From Marinobacter maroccanus (GTDB lineage: Bacteria > Pseudomonadota > Gammaproteobacteria > Pseudomonadales > Oleiphilaceae): a DNA stretch of 64,000 nt. The stretch covers positions 434,001 to 498,000 of the forward strand of contig NZ_PSSX01000001.1 in NCBI RefSeq assembly GCF_002933275.1. Reading direction: 5' to 3'. Made by a program: the position numbers and the translations under genes. The notes beneath the pieces were generated by a model, which saw nothing but the letters and a program-made list of their open reading frames with translations, did not search any database and had not been told where the DNA came from. Positions 1-7,356 of the stretch are shown here, one piece after another (position 1 is the stretch's first letter; every line of letters begins with the position of its first letter).

Positions 1-1
1 C

Positions 2-405
2 GACATCACCGACGACGAATTCGAACAGCTTCTGGATGCCTTGCAGGACGAAAAATCTGAGGACACCTCACCGGCGACAGACACCGGATCGCCGGGCGGC
101 GACCAGGAAAGTTCTGGCGACGATGAAATTACCGACGACGAATTCGAGGCGCTGCTGGACCAGTTGCACGGAAAAGGGCAGTTTGCCGGTGCGCCTGCGG
201 GCGAGGAAGAAGCTGCCAACAAAGATGAGAGGCCGGCTGCCAAGGCAGAGGGCGGTGGCAGCGACGACCTGATCACCGACGACGAATTTGAAAAACTGCT
301 GGACGATCTTCACGGCAAAGGCGGAAGCCCGACAGCCGGGGGAGAGCCTTCAGCTTCGAAAGAGCCCTCAGCGCCGAAAGAGCCCTCAGCGCCGAAAGAG
401 CCGGC
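2..405 (+). repeat. In-frame acidic 'TDDEFE' repeats and KEPSAP tandem repeats in the CheA linker
   Basis: Three spaced copies of a motif of the form ITDDEFE-x-LLD-x-L, the last two continuing HGKG, are encoded near positions 2-46, 127-177 and 271-318. They are followed at about 355-405 by an 18-bp tandem repeat coding KEPSAP. The copies are separated by low-complexity Ala/Gly/Pro/Lys sequence. The acidic motif looks like a short linear docking segment reiterated in a disordered linker; that role is an inference. Confidence 0.85.
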
Positions 406-1675
406 CAAGCCGAAAGCAGAGGCGCCTAAGCCCGAGAAGTCGAAGCCAGCCGAAAAGCCGGAAGCCAAAGGCGCTGCGGCACCCGCTATGCCCGCCCGCG
501 AGAACGCGCCTGCTGCGGAAACGACGGTACGTGTCGACACCAAGCGCCTTGATGACATCATGAATATGGTGGGCGAACTGGTGCTGGTGCGTAATCGCCT
601 GCAGCGTCTGGGCAACGAAAGCGAAGACGAGCACATGCACAAGGCGGTGTCCAACCTGGATGTGGTCACCACCGATCTCCAGTCTGCCGTGATGCAGACC
701 CGCATGCAGCCGATCAAGAAGGTGTTTGGCCGGTTCCCAAGGGTGGTGCGTGATCTGGCCCGGAACCTCAAGAAAGAGGTCAACCTGGTGATGCACGGTG
801 AAGATACCGACCTGGACAAGAATCTGGTCGAAGCGCTGTCCGATCCGCTGGTTCACCTGGTCCGGAATTCGGTCGATCACGGCATCGAAGCCCCGGAGGT
901 GCGCGAGAAAGCCGGTAAACCTCGCCAGGGTACCGTTACCCTGTCCGCCGAGCAGGAGGGGGATCATATCCTTCTGTTCATCGAGGATGATGGCGCCGGT
1001 ATGGATCCGGAAGTGCTGCGCCGGAAGGCAGTTGAGAAGGGGATTTACGACCAGGATGCCGCTGATCGCCTGACCAATTCTGAGTGCTTCAACCTGATTT
1101 TTGCGGCCGGATTTTCCACCAAAGACCAGATTTCCGATGTCTCCGGCCGTGGTGTCGGCATGGATGTGGTTAAAACCAAGATTGGCCAGCTCAATGGCCA
1201 GTTAAGCATTGAATCGGAACTGGGCAAGGGTTCCCGGATTGTCATCAAGGTTCCGCTGACACTGGCCATCATGCCCACTCTGATGATCATGCTGGGGGAT
1301 CAGTCGTTCGCGCTGCCGCTGGTCAATGTGGTCGAGATCTTCCACCTTGACCTTACCAAGACCAATATCGTCGACGGGCGTGAGTGCATTGTGGTTCGGG
1401 AAAAGGTATTCCCGCTGTTTCATATCAAGCGATGGCTGGTTCGTGGCGGTGCTTCCCAGGACGTGCCTGAAAACGCCCATGTGGTCATCGTGGCCATGGG
1501 GACCAAACAGGTTGGTTTTGTTGTCGACCAGCTGGTCGGACAGGAAGAGGTGGTGATCAAGCCCCTCGGGCGCGCCCTTCAGGGTACGCCGGGAATGGCC
1601 GGCGCCACCATTACCGGTGATGGCCGGATTGCGCTGATTATTGATGTGCCAAGTCTGTTGCAACATTACGGCTGA
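2..1675 (+). CDS. cheA: CheA chemotaxis histidine kinase (3' part)
   Basis: Sensor histidine kinase of the polar chemotaxis array; it phosphorylates CheY and CheB. The reading frame is open to the left edge, so the N-terminal Hpt (P1) domain lies outside the window; 557 residues are visible. Order seen: acidic linker with three copies of an ITDDEFE-x-LLD motif, a Pro/Lys/Ala-rich linker, the P3 dimerisation helix (MNMVGELVLVRNRL), the ATPase domain with N-box HLVRNSVDHG, G1 DDGAGMD and G2 GRGVGMDVV, and a C-terminal CheW-like P5 domain ending in DVPSLLQHYG. It is followed by cheB after 65 bp. Family assignment is secure from the kinase boxes; the true start cannot be seen. Confidence 0.97.
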   Translation, partial: DITDDEFEQLLDALQDEKSEDTSPATDTGSPGGDQESSGDDEITDDEFEALLDQLHGKGQFAGAPAGEEEAANKDERPAAKAEGGGSDDLITDDEFEKLLDDLHGKGGSPTAGGEPSASKEPSAPKEPSAPKEPAKPKAEAPKPEKSKPAEKPEAKGAAAPAMPARENAPAAETTVRVDTKRLDDIMNMVGELVLVRNRLQRLGNESEDEHMHKAVSNLDVVTTDLQSAVMQTRMQPIKKVFGRFPRVVRDLARNLKKEVNLVMHGEDTDLDKNLVEALSDPLVHLVRNSVDHGIEAPEVREKAGKPRQGTVTLSAEQEGDHILLFIEDDGAGMDPEVLRRKAVEKGIYDQDAADRLTNSECFNLIFAAGFSTKDQISDVSGRGVGMDVVKTKIGQLNGQLSIESELGKGSRIVIKVPLTLAIMPTLMIMLGDQSFALPLVNVVEIFHLDLTKTNIVDGRECIVVREKVFPLFHIKRWLVRGGASQDVPENAHVVIVAMGTKQVGFVVDQLVGQEEVVIKPLGRALQGTPGMAGATITGDGRIALIIDVPSLLQHYG

Positions 1676-1740
1676 ACCGGGCCTTCAGGTGACTGTGGCG
1701 GTAGAAGGCCGAAGAACTATGGATTGGGTAGGAGAAGTGG

Positions 1741-2904
1741 ATGACAGTTTCTGTCCTGGTCGTTGACGATTCAGGGTTTTTTCGCAAACGGCTGACGGAA
1801 ATCCTGACCAGCTCCGGCCAGATCAAGGTGGTTGGTGCAGCTACCAATGGTCGGGAAGGCGTGGAGCTGGCTGAGAAACTGCGTCCCGACGTGATCACCA
1901 TGGACTACGAGATGCCGGTAATGGATGGGATCTCTGCCGTGCGCGAAATCATGCGCAAGCATCCGACACCGGTGCTCATGTTCTCTTCGCTTACCTATGA
2001 GGGCGCCCGGGTGACCCTCGACGCGCTTGAGGCAGGTGCCGTCGATTTCCTGCCCAAGAATTTCGAGGAAATCGCCCGGGATAACAGTCAGCTCCAGAAA
2101 ATTCTCATCGACCGGATTCTCGACGTGGCCCGCAGCCGGCCGGGAAACCGGCCTGCGGCCCCGGCCCGCACTGAACCCTCGGCGCCCGCCCCCCGGGCAC
2201 CAGGCACCTCGGCGCGTCCCCGCCCGGACAGCACGCTGCGCCAGCGCCCAGACACACCCAGCCCTGCAGCCCCGGCCGGCTCCCCGAGTGACGCCGAAGC
2301 ACCGAGGCGTCATGCCCGCCGAGGCGCTGCCAAGCATTACGCGGTGGTTGGTATTGGTACTTCGACGGGCGGACCGGTTGCCCTGCAACGGGTATTGACT
2401 GCGTTACCCGCCGCTTTTCCGGCACCCATCGTACTGGTGCAGCATATGCCGGCCAGCTTTACGCCGGCCTTCGCCGAACGCCTCAACAAGCTCTGCCGGA
2501 TTGAAGTGCGGCAGGCGCAGGATGGCGATGTGTTGCGGCCCGGGCTTGCTTTGCTGGCACCCGGCGGCAAACAGATGATGGTCGAGAATCGCGGTGGCCA
2601 GGCCAGGATCCGTATTCTGCCGGGCGACGAGCGGCTCAATTACAAGCCTTGTGTCGATGTAACTTTCGGTTCCCTGGCCAGGAGTTTTCCGGGCAAGACG
2701 CTGGGCGTCATTCTTACTGGCATGGGCTCGGATGGCAAAGAAGGTTGCCGGATGATGAAACAGAGTGGGTCCGACATCTGGTCCCAGGATGAGAAATCCT
2801 CGGTTATCTACGGTATGCCCATGGCGGTTGCGAAGGCAGGGCTGACAGATGATGTGCTGTCGCTGGACGAAATCGGGCCGCGCCTGGTCGAAGGTGTCTG
2901 CTGA
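1741..2904 (+). CDS. cheB: CheB chemotaxis response regulator, protein-glutamate methylesterase
   Basis: Removes methyl groups from glutamates of chemoreceptors for adaptation; activated by CheA phosphorylation. 387 residues: an N-terminal receiver domain with the acidic pair D9-D10 and phospho-acceptor D55 (context MDYEMPVMDG), a long Pro/Ala/Arg linker (about 125-195), then the methylesterase domain with the catalytic Ser in GIGTSTGGP, His in QHMPASF and Asp in GMGSDGKEG. The ATG at 1741 is preceded by an AGGAG-type ribosome binding site near 1730. Its stop overlaps the motC start (TGATG), indicating translational coupling. Confidence 0.97.
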   Translation: MTVSVLVVDDSGFFRKRLTEILTSSGQIKVVGAATNGREGVELAEKLRPDVITMDYEMPVMDGISAVREIMRKHPTPVLMFSSLTYEGARVTLDALEAGAVDFLPKNFEEIARDNSQLQKILIDRILDVARSRPGNRPAAPARTEPSAPAPRAPGTSARPRPDSTLRQRPDTPSPAAPAGSPSDAEAPRRHARRGAAKHYAVVGIGTSTGGPVALQRVLTALPAAFPAPIVLVQHMPASFTPAFAERLNKLCRIEVRQAQDGDVLRPGLALLAPGGKQMMVENRGGQARIRILPGDERLNYKPCVDVTFGSLARSFPGKTLGVILTGMGSDGKEGCRMMKQSGSDIWSQDEKSSVIYGMPMAVAKAGLTDDVLSLDEIGPRLVEGVC

Positions 2905-3644
2905 TGGATATCCTGAGTCTGCTCGGGGTCATACTGGCCTTTGCCGCCATACTCGGCGGTAATCTGCTCGAAGGCGGTGCGGTTAGTTCCCTGTTCAACG
3001 GGCCGGCAGCCATTATCGTCATTGGTGGTACCCTGGCGGCGACCATTCTGCAGACCTCCTGGCCCATGCTCAAACGGGCTTTTACCCAGGTGCGTTGGGT
3101 GTTCGTCCCGCCGTTCATCAACCTGGAAGACGGTATTGGTAAGGTCATTGACTGGAGTGTCAAAGCCCGGAAGCAGGGTCTGCTGGGCCTTGAAGGCCTT
3201 GCCGAAAGAGAGCCTGAACCCTTTGCCCGCAAGGGGTTGCAACTGCTGGTGGACGGGGCCGAAACCGAGACCATCCGAGGCATCATGGAGGTGGACCTGG
3301 AGTCCCGTGAGCAGCGTGATCTGGAGTCTGCCAAAGTGTTTGAGGCCATGGGCGGTTACTCGCCGACTATCGGCATCATCGGGGCTGTGATGGGTTTGAT
3401 CCAGGTGATGACGAACCTGGAGGATCCTCAGTCCCTGGGCAGCGGGATTGCGACCGCCTTTGTGGCCACCATCTACGGTGTGGCCCTGGCCAACCTGCTG
3501 TTCTTCCCGGTCGCAAACAAGATGCGCGGTATCGTGCGGGAACGTACCCGATACGAGGACATGATGATCGATGGCATTATTGCCATTGCCGAGGGTGAAA
3601 ATCCGAAATCCATCGAATTGCGGCTGCGGGGCTTCCTGCAGTAA
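2904..3644 (+). CDS. motC: MotC flagellar motor stator (MotA/TolQ/ExbB family)
   Basis: 246-residue inner-membrane stator subunit of the second, MotC/MotD-type flagellar motor set known from Pseudomonas. Four hydrophobic segments are visible: two at the N-terminus and two around residues 145-200 (GYSPTIGIIGAVMGLIQVM and the ATIYGVALANLLFFPVANKM region), separated by a cytoplasmic domain. It sits between cheB (1-bp overlap) and motD (18 bp downstream), the same order as in Pseudomonas. A role in motility under high load is known for the family and inferred here. Confidence 0.95.
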   Translation: MDILSLLGVILAFAAILGGNLLEGGAVSSLFNGPAAIIVIGGTLAATILQTSWPMLKRAFTQVRWVFVPPFINLEDGIGKVIDWSVKARKQGLLGLEGLAEREPEPFARKGLQLLVDGAETETIRGIMEVDLESREQRDLESAKVFEAMGGYSPTIGIIGAVMGLIQVMTNLEDPQSLGSGIATAFVATIYGVALANLLFFPVANKMRGIVRERTRYEDMMIDGIIAIAEGENPKSIELRLRGFLQ

Positions 3645-3662
3645 GCATGCGCAGGCCAATGT

Positions 3663-4445
3663 ATGCGGCGCCGTAGGCGACAGGACGATGATCTGCACAA
3701 CAAAGAGCGGTGGCTGATTTCCTACGCGGATTTCATCACCCTGTTGTTCGCCTTTTTTGTGGTGATGTATTCGGTATCGTCCGTCAACGAAGGCAAGTAC
3801 AAAGTCCTTTCGGAAACCCTGACCGGTGTGTTTAACGCGCCCCAGAGGTCCTTTCAGCCCATTGAGATTGGCGATCAGCCGCAAAGATCACTGAATGCGC
3901 CTGCAGAGAATGTCATTCCGCCGGCAGTGACCGAAGCCCCCCGTAATCCGGAGATGGACGCCCAGGCCCGAACGGAAGCGCTGCGGGCCATGGCCGACCA
4001 GCTGTCGATGGAATTCGATGAGCTGATCAGCCAGGGGGTGGTGTCACTGGAGACCAGCGACCAGTGGCTGGAGTTGAATCTGCCCAACAGTCTGTTGTTT
4101 GGCAGCGGCGACGCAGAGCCCCATTACGACGCGTTTGATGTTGTCGAGAAGATCGCCACCGTCCTGAATAACAGGGACAACGCGGTCAAAGTGGAAGGCT
4201 TCACCGATAACCAGCCGATCAGTACCTCCCGCTATCCCTCCAACTGGGAACTGTCTGCGGCCCGGGCGGCGTCGATGGTACGGATGTTGGTGATGGAGGG
4301 CATCGAGCCGGAGCGTCTGGCGGCCGTGGGCTATGGCCAGTATCAGCCGGTTGCCCGCAATGACACAGAAGAGGGGCGGCGCAGAAATCGCCGGGTGGTA
4401 TTGCTGATTTCCCGTGACGCCAGTATCCGCGGCGCTATGCGCTGA
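3663..4445 (+). CDS. motD: MotD flagellar motor stator (MotB/OmpA family)
   Basis: 260-residue partner of MotC. The N-terminus is basic, then a single transmembrane helix carries the ion-coupling Asp in SYADFITLLFAFFVVMYS. The C-terminal half is an OmpA-like peptidoglycan-binding domain (VEGFTDNQP, SNWELSAARA, GYGQYQPVA, RRNRRV). The ATG at 3663 fits the usual length of the family. It is the last gene of the cheA-motD block before a 196-bp gap. Confidence 0.96.
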   Translation: MRRRRRQDDDLHNKERWLISYADFITLLFAFFVVMYSVSSVNEGKYKVLSETLTGVFNAPQRSFQPIEIGDQPQRSLNAPAENVIPPAVTEAPRNPEMDAQARTEALRAMADQLSMEFDELISQGVVSLETSDQWLELNLPNSLLFGSGDAEPHYDAFDVVEKIATVLNNRDNAVKVEGFTDNQPISTSRYPSNWELSAARAASMVRMLVMEGIEPERLAAVGYGQYQPVARNDTEEGRRRNRRVVLLISRDASIRGAMR

Positions 4446-4476
4446 ACAGCTCGTCGGCAGATGCGTATAGAGCCAT

Positions 4477-4492
4477 TGGCACGGTTCCTGTA
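4477..4492 (+). promoter_or_regulatory. Degenerate sigma54-like element upstream of parC
   Basis: The sequence TGGCACGGTTCCTGTA has the -24 GG box with the right spacing to a -12 position, but reads GT instead of GC there. It closely resembles the better site found upstream of cheW. It lies in the gap between motD and parC, about 150 bp before the parC start. Weak evidence on its own. Confidence 0.25.
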
Positions 4493-4515
4493 TTAATCCC
4501 TGTTAACAAAAAGGC

Positions 4516-4535
4516 GCCGGCAAGAGCTTGCCGGC
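4516..4535 (+). other. Perfect 20-bp palindromic hairpin between motD and parC
   Basis: GCCGGCAAG and CTTGCCGGC are separated by two bases, giving an 8-9 bp GC-rich stem with a very tight loop. No T-run follows, so it is not a canonical intrinsic terminator. It could protect the motD mRNA end, or be a dispersed short repeat. Confidence 0.5.
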
Positions 4536-4641
4536 ATTCCCCAGTGCGATTTGTTCAAGTTGCCCGGGGAATGGCCGATAACCGGGACTGTGGCCACAGT
4601 GATTGCCGGCCACACCGATGTGTTCTCTGGAGAATCGAAGC

Positions 4642-5439
4642 GTGCGAATCTGGGCAGTAGCCAATCAAAAAGGTGGTGTCGGTAAAACCACGAGTGTTGT
4701 TGCGTTGGGCGGCTTGCTTGCCGAGCGTGGCAAGCGTGTTCTCGTTGTGGATCTCGACCCCCATGGCTCGCTTACCAGCTGGTTCGGATACGACCCGGAC
4801 ACCATTGCCCACAGCGTTTTCGATCTGTTCCAGCACCAGGGCAAGGTGCCCGAGGGACTTCCGGCCCAGCTGATTACCGAAACCAGTTGCAAGGGTCTGT
4901 CCCTGCTCCCGGCGAGTGCGGCCCTGGCCACCCTTGAGCGTAGGATGATCGGTGTTGAGGGCATGGGGCTTATCATATCCCGGGCCCTGACCCAGCTCTG
5001 GGACGACTTCGATTATGTCTTGCTGGACAATACCCCCTCGCTGGGGGTTCTGATGGTCAACGCGCTGGCGGCGGCCCAGCACCTGATTATTCCCGTGCAA
5101 ACCGAATTTCTGGCCATCAAGGGCCTGGAACGCATGCTGCATACCCTGAAGATGATCATGCGTTCCCAGAAAAACGAGCTGTCCTACACCATTGTGCCAA
5201 CCCTGTATGACCGGCGTACCCAGGCATCGGTGAAGAGCCTGAACCTCCTGCGAAAAACCTATCGTGAATCCCTGTGGCAGTTTGCCATTCCCGTGGACAC
5301 CAAGTTCCGGGATGCCAGCCAGGGCGGTATTACTCCCTCTGCGCTGGATGCGGAAACCCACGGTGTCCGGGCCTACAGCCATTTGCTGGACGATCTCATG
5401 TCCCGGGTGGGCACGGTGAAGGAGCGTCAGCATGGCTGA
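4642..5439 (+). CDS. parC: ParC, polar chemotaxis ParA-family ATPase
   Basis: A ParA/MinD-type ATPase that positions chemotaxis arrays at the flagellated pole; not topoisomerase IV. The deviant Walker A motif is NQKGGVGKTTS near the N-terminus, followed by VVDLDPHGSLTSWFG and VLLDNTPSLG. I chose the GTG at 4642 (VRIWAVANQKGG) because GGAG at 4629-4632 lies nine bases upstream and the start matches the family; in-frame starts further up (4603 TTG, 4618 ATG) lack this. The 265-residue length agrees with Pseudomonas homologues. Its end overlaps parP by 8 bp. Confidence 0.93.
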   Translation: MRIWAVANQKGGVGKTTSVVALGGLLAERGKRVLVVDLDPHGSLTSWFGYDPDTIAHSVFDLFQHQGKVPEGLPAQLITETSCKGLSLLPASAALATLERRMIGVEGMGLIISRALTQLWDDFDYVLLDNTPSLGVLMVNALAAAQHLIIPVQTEFLAIKGLERMLHTLKMIMRSQKNELSYTIVPTLYDRRTQASVKSLNLLRKTYRESLWQFAIPVDTKFRDASQGGITPSALDAETHGVRAYSHLLDDLMSRVGTVKERQHG

Positions 5440-6247
5440 CGATAAATTGACAAGGCTGGCAGACCCGGAAACCGCCATAGCCAGTTACCTTGACGAACTG
5501 CTGCACACGGCCACTGATACTGCGCTACGGGAGGAAGCCGCCGCGCCTGAACCGGTGAAGCAGGCACCTCAGAAGCCTCAGGTAGCAACCCGACCCAGCC
5601 CGGCCCCGGTAACGACTGTCGAAAAACCGGCGGCAAGGCCCGAAACGCCCAGACCGGCCCCGGAGAAGCCCGCAGAACCAGCGCGGCCAGTGGTGCGTCA
5701 GGCGCCCGAAGCGCCTGTGCCCAAGCCAAAAGTGGAGGCTCGGCCTGAGCCACAGCCAGAGCCAGCTGCGCCACCCTCGCGTCCGGAATGGTCAGAGCAG
5801 CCTTTCGAGTGCCTGATATTCACGGTTGCGGGTCTTCAGCTGGCGGTACCACTGATTCTGCTCGGTGCCATCCATCGGATTGAGGAAGAGATTCGGCCCA
5901 TTCCGGGCAGCCCGCGCTGGTACATGGGCATCCGCCCGGACCGGGACCATAACCTGAGGGTGGTGGATACGGCCGAATGGATCATGGCGGGGCGGGTGCC
6001 ACAGGATGCACGTGACAACTACCGGTTCGTGATCCGGCTTGATAACAGCGACTGGGGGCTGGCCTGTGATGATGTGGCCCAGTCCTTTACGCTCAGGCCG
6101 GACGAGGTTCGATGGCGGACTGCCCGCAGCAAACGGCCCTGGCTGGCTGGGACGGTGATTGACCAGATGTGCGCGCTGATAGACGTGCGTACCATGGCTG
6201 ACTTGCTGGTGCGGGCGGAAAGAGAGCACCATCTGGATCTGAGCTGA
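5432..6247 (+). CDS. parP: ParP, CheW-domain polar array protein
   Basis: 271-residue adaptor that couples the ParC ATPase to CheA-containing arrays in Vibrio and Pseudomonas. A short N-terminal segment (about 1-40) is followed by a long Pro/Ala/Glu-rich disordered linker (about 40-125), and the C-terminal half is a CheW-like domain (FECLIFTVAGLQLAVPL, RWYMGIRPDRDHNLRVVD). It overlaps parC by 8 bp, suggesting coupled translation, and precedes cheW as in other polar chemotaxis clusters. Confidence 0.9.
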   Translation: MADDKLTRLADPETAIASYLDELLHTATDTALREEAAAPEPVKQAPQKPQVATRPSPAPVTTVEKPAARPETPRPAPEKPAEPARPVVRQAPEAPVPKPKVEARPEPQPEPAAPPSRPEWSEQPFECLIFTVAGLQLAVPLILLGAIHRIEEEIRPIPGSPRWYMGIRPDRDHNLRVVDTAEWIMAGRVPQDARDNYRFVIRLDNSDWGLACDDVAQSFTLRPDEVRWRTARSKRPWLAGTVIDQMCALIDVRTMADLLVRAEREHHLDLS

Positions 6248-6283
6248 CGTAAACAACGGTTACTGAATGAAACCGAGCCGTGC

Positions 6284-6298
6284 TGGCACGGTTTGTGC
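6284..6298 (+). promoter_or_regulatory. Sigma54-type promoter (-24/-12) upstream of cheW
   Basis: TGGCACGGTTTGTGC fits the RpoN consensus TGGCACG-N4-TTGC with one mismatch; the GG and GC dinucleotides are separated by exactly ten bases. Transcription would start near 6310, about 70 bases before the cheW ATG. RpoN control through FleQ is common for polar flagellar genes, so the site is plausible in context. Confidence 0.5.
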
Positions 6299-6381
6299 CC
6301 TTAACTATAGTATTGGGCACTGATGATATTTTTTTGACGATCAGGTTGCCCGCCGGGCAGCCCAATAGGAGAAACATCGCT

Positions 6382-6870
6382 ATGGCATCCCCGAGCGGAC
6401 AAACCAATCAGGCCCAGGACGATCAGGTACTGCAGTACGTTACCTTCCGGCTGGATGATGAGACCTACGGTCTGAATGTCATGCAGATCCAGGAAGTGCT
6501 GAGATACACGGAGATTGCTCCGGTTCCGGGCGCTCCGGATTATGTGCTCGGCATCATCAACCTTCGGGGTAACGTGGTTACGGTCATCGACACCCGCCGG
6601 CGTTTTGGCCTGGCGGATGCGGAAGTAACCGATGCCACCCGGATTGTGGTAATGGAATCCGCCAACCAGGTAATGGGCATTCTGGTGGACTCCGTGGCCG
6701 AGGTGGTGTACCTGAAAGCCAGCGAAATTGAGACCGCACCGAACGTGGGTAACGAGGAAAGTGCCAAGTTTATCCAGGGCGTGTGCAACAAGGATGGCGA
6801 ACTGATCATTCTGGTCGAGTTCGACAAGATGCTGTCAGACCACGAGTGGGCTGAAATCGCGGCACTGTAA
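6382..6870 (+). CDS. cheW: CheW chemotaxis coupling protein
   Basis: 162-residue adaptor linking chemoreceptors to CheA. One CheW beta-barrel domain spans almost the whole protein: YVTFRLDDETYGLNVMQIQE, INLRGNVVTVIDTRRRFGL, and GELIILVEFDKML. The ATG at 6382 has AGGAG at 6367-6371; an upstream in-frame extension to 6280 has no family similarity and would overlap the promoter. It is separated from parP by 134 bp that contain a sigma54-type promoter and an inverted repeat (GTGCCC at 6295-6300, GGGCAC at 6315-6320). Confidence 0.97.
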   Translation: MASPSGQTNQAQDDQVLQYVTFRLDDETYGLNVMQIQEVLRYTEIAPVPGAPDYVLGIINLRGNVVTVIDTRRRFGLADAEVTDATRIVVMESANQVMGILVDSVAEVVYLKASEIETAPNVGNEESAKFIQGVCNKDGELIILVEFDKMLSDHEWAEIAAL

Positions 6871-6937
6871 TCCGGGATACCCCGTTACAGGCCTGAAGAT
6901 GGATGCCTTCCGTGGCAATTAACGGGAGACATCCGTC

Positions 6938-7330
6938 ATGTTTGCAGAAATTCCTTCGTATCTTCCCTGGGCGCTGACTGTGGCAGCCTTGTCCCTGGTT
7001 TTTGTTCAGGGCCTGGTGCTGGGGCGCCAGGTACGTAGCCTGAGAGTAACCCTGAAAGAACGCTGCGATACCCTTGGCCGGGAACTGCATGCCACAACCA
7101 GTGGCAGCATGGGGGTAGGGCAGCGGTTGGTCACCTGTGAACGCCAGTTGCACGAACTGCGGACCACGCTCGATGAGATGCGTCAGAACGATCCGCTGCG
7201 AATCTCTTATGATGAAGCCTCTCGACTGGTTGATCTCGGCGCCGATATCGACGATCTTATGAACACGTGCGGAATTTCCCGTCCCGAGGCCGAGCTGGTG
7301 TCAGCACTCAGAAAACGTCAGGCGGCCTGA
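6938..7330 (+). CDS. DUF2802 membrane-anchored protein
   Basis: 130 residues: one N-terminal hydrophobic helix (about residues 8-30), a charged and probably coiled-coil middle (residues 35-80), and a C-terminal DUF2802 helical segment (ASRLVDLGADIDDLMNTCGI...EAELVSAL). Homologues sit directly after cheW in Pseudomonas chemotaxis clusters, as here (67 bp downstream). A link to the polar flagellar or chemotaxis apparatus is inferred from that conserved position only. Confidence 0.8.
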   Translation: MFAEIPSYLPWALTVAALSLVFVQGLVLGRQVRSLRVTLKERCDTLGRELHATTSGSMGVGQRLVTCERQLHELRTTLDEMRQNDPLRISYDEASRLVDLGADIDDLMNTCGISRPEAELVSALRKRQAA

Positions 7331-7356
7331 TACCACGCCGTTACGGACGCTGCTGA

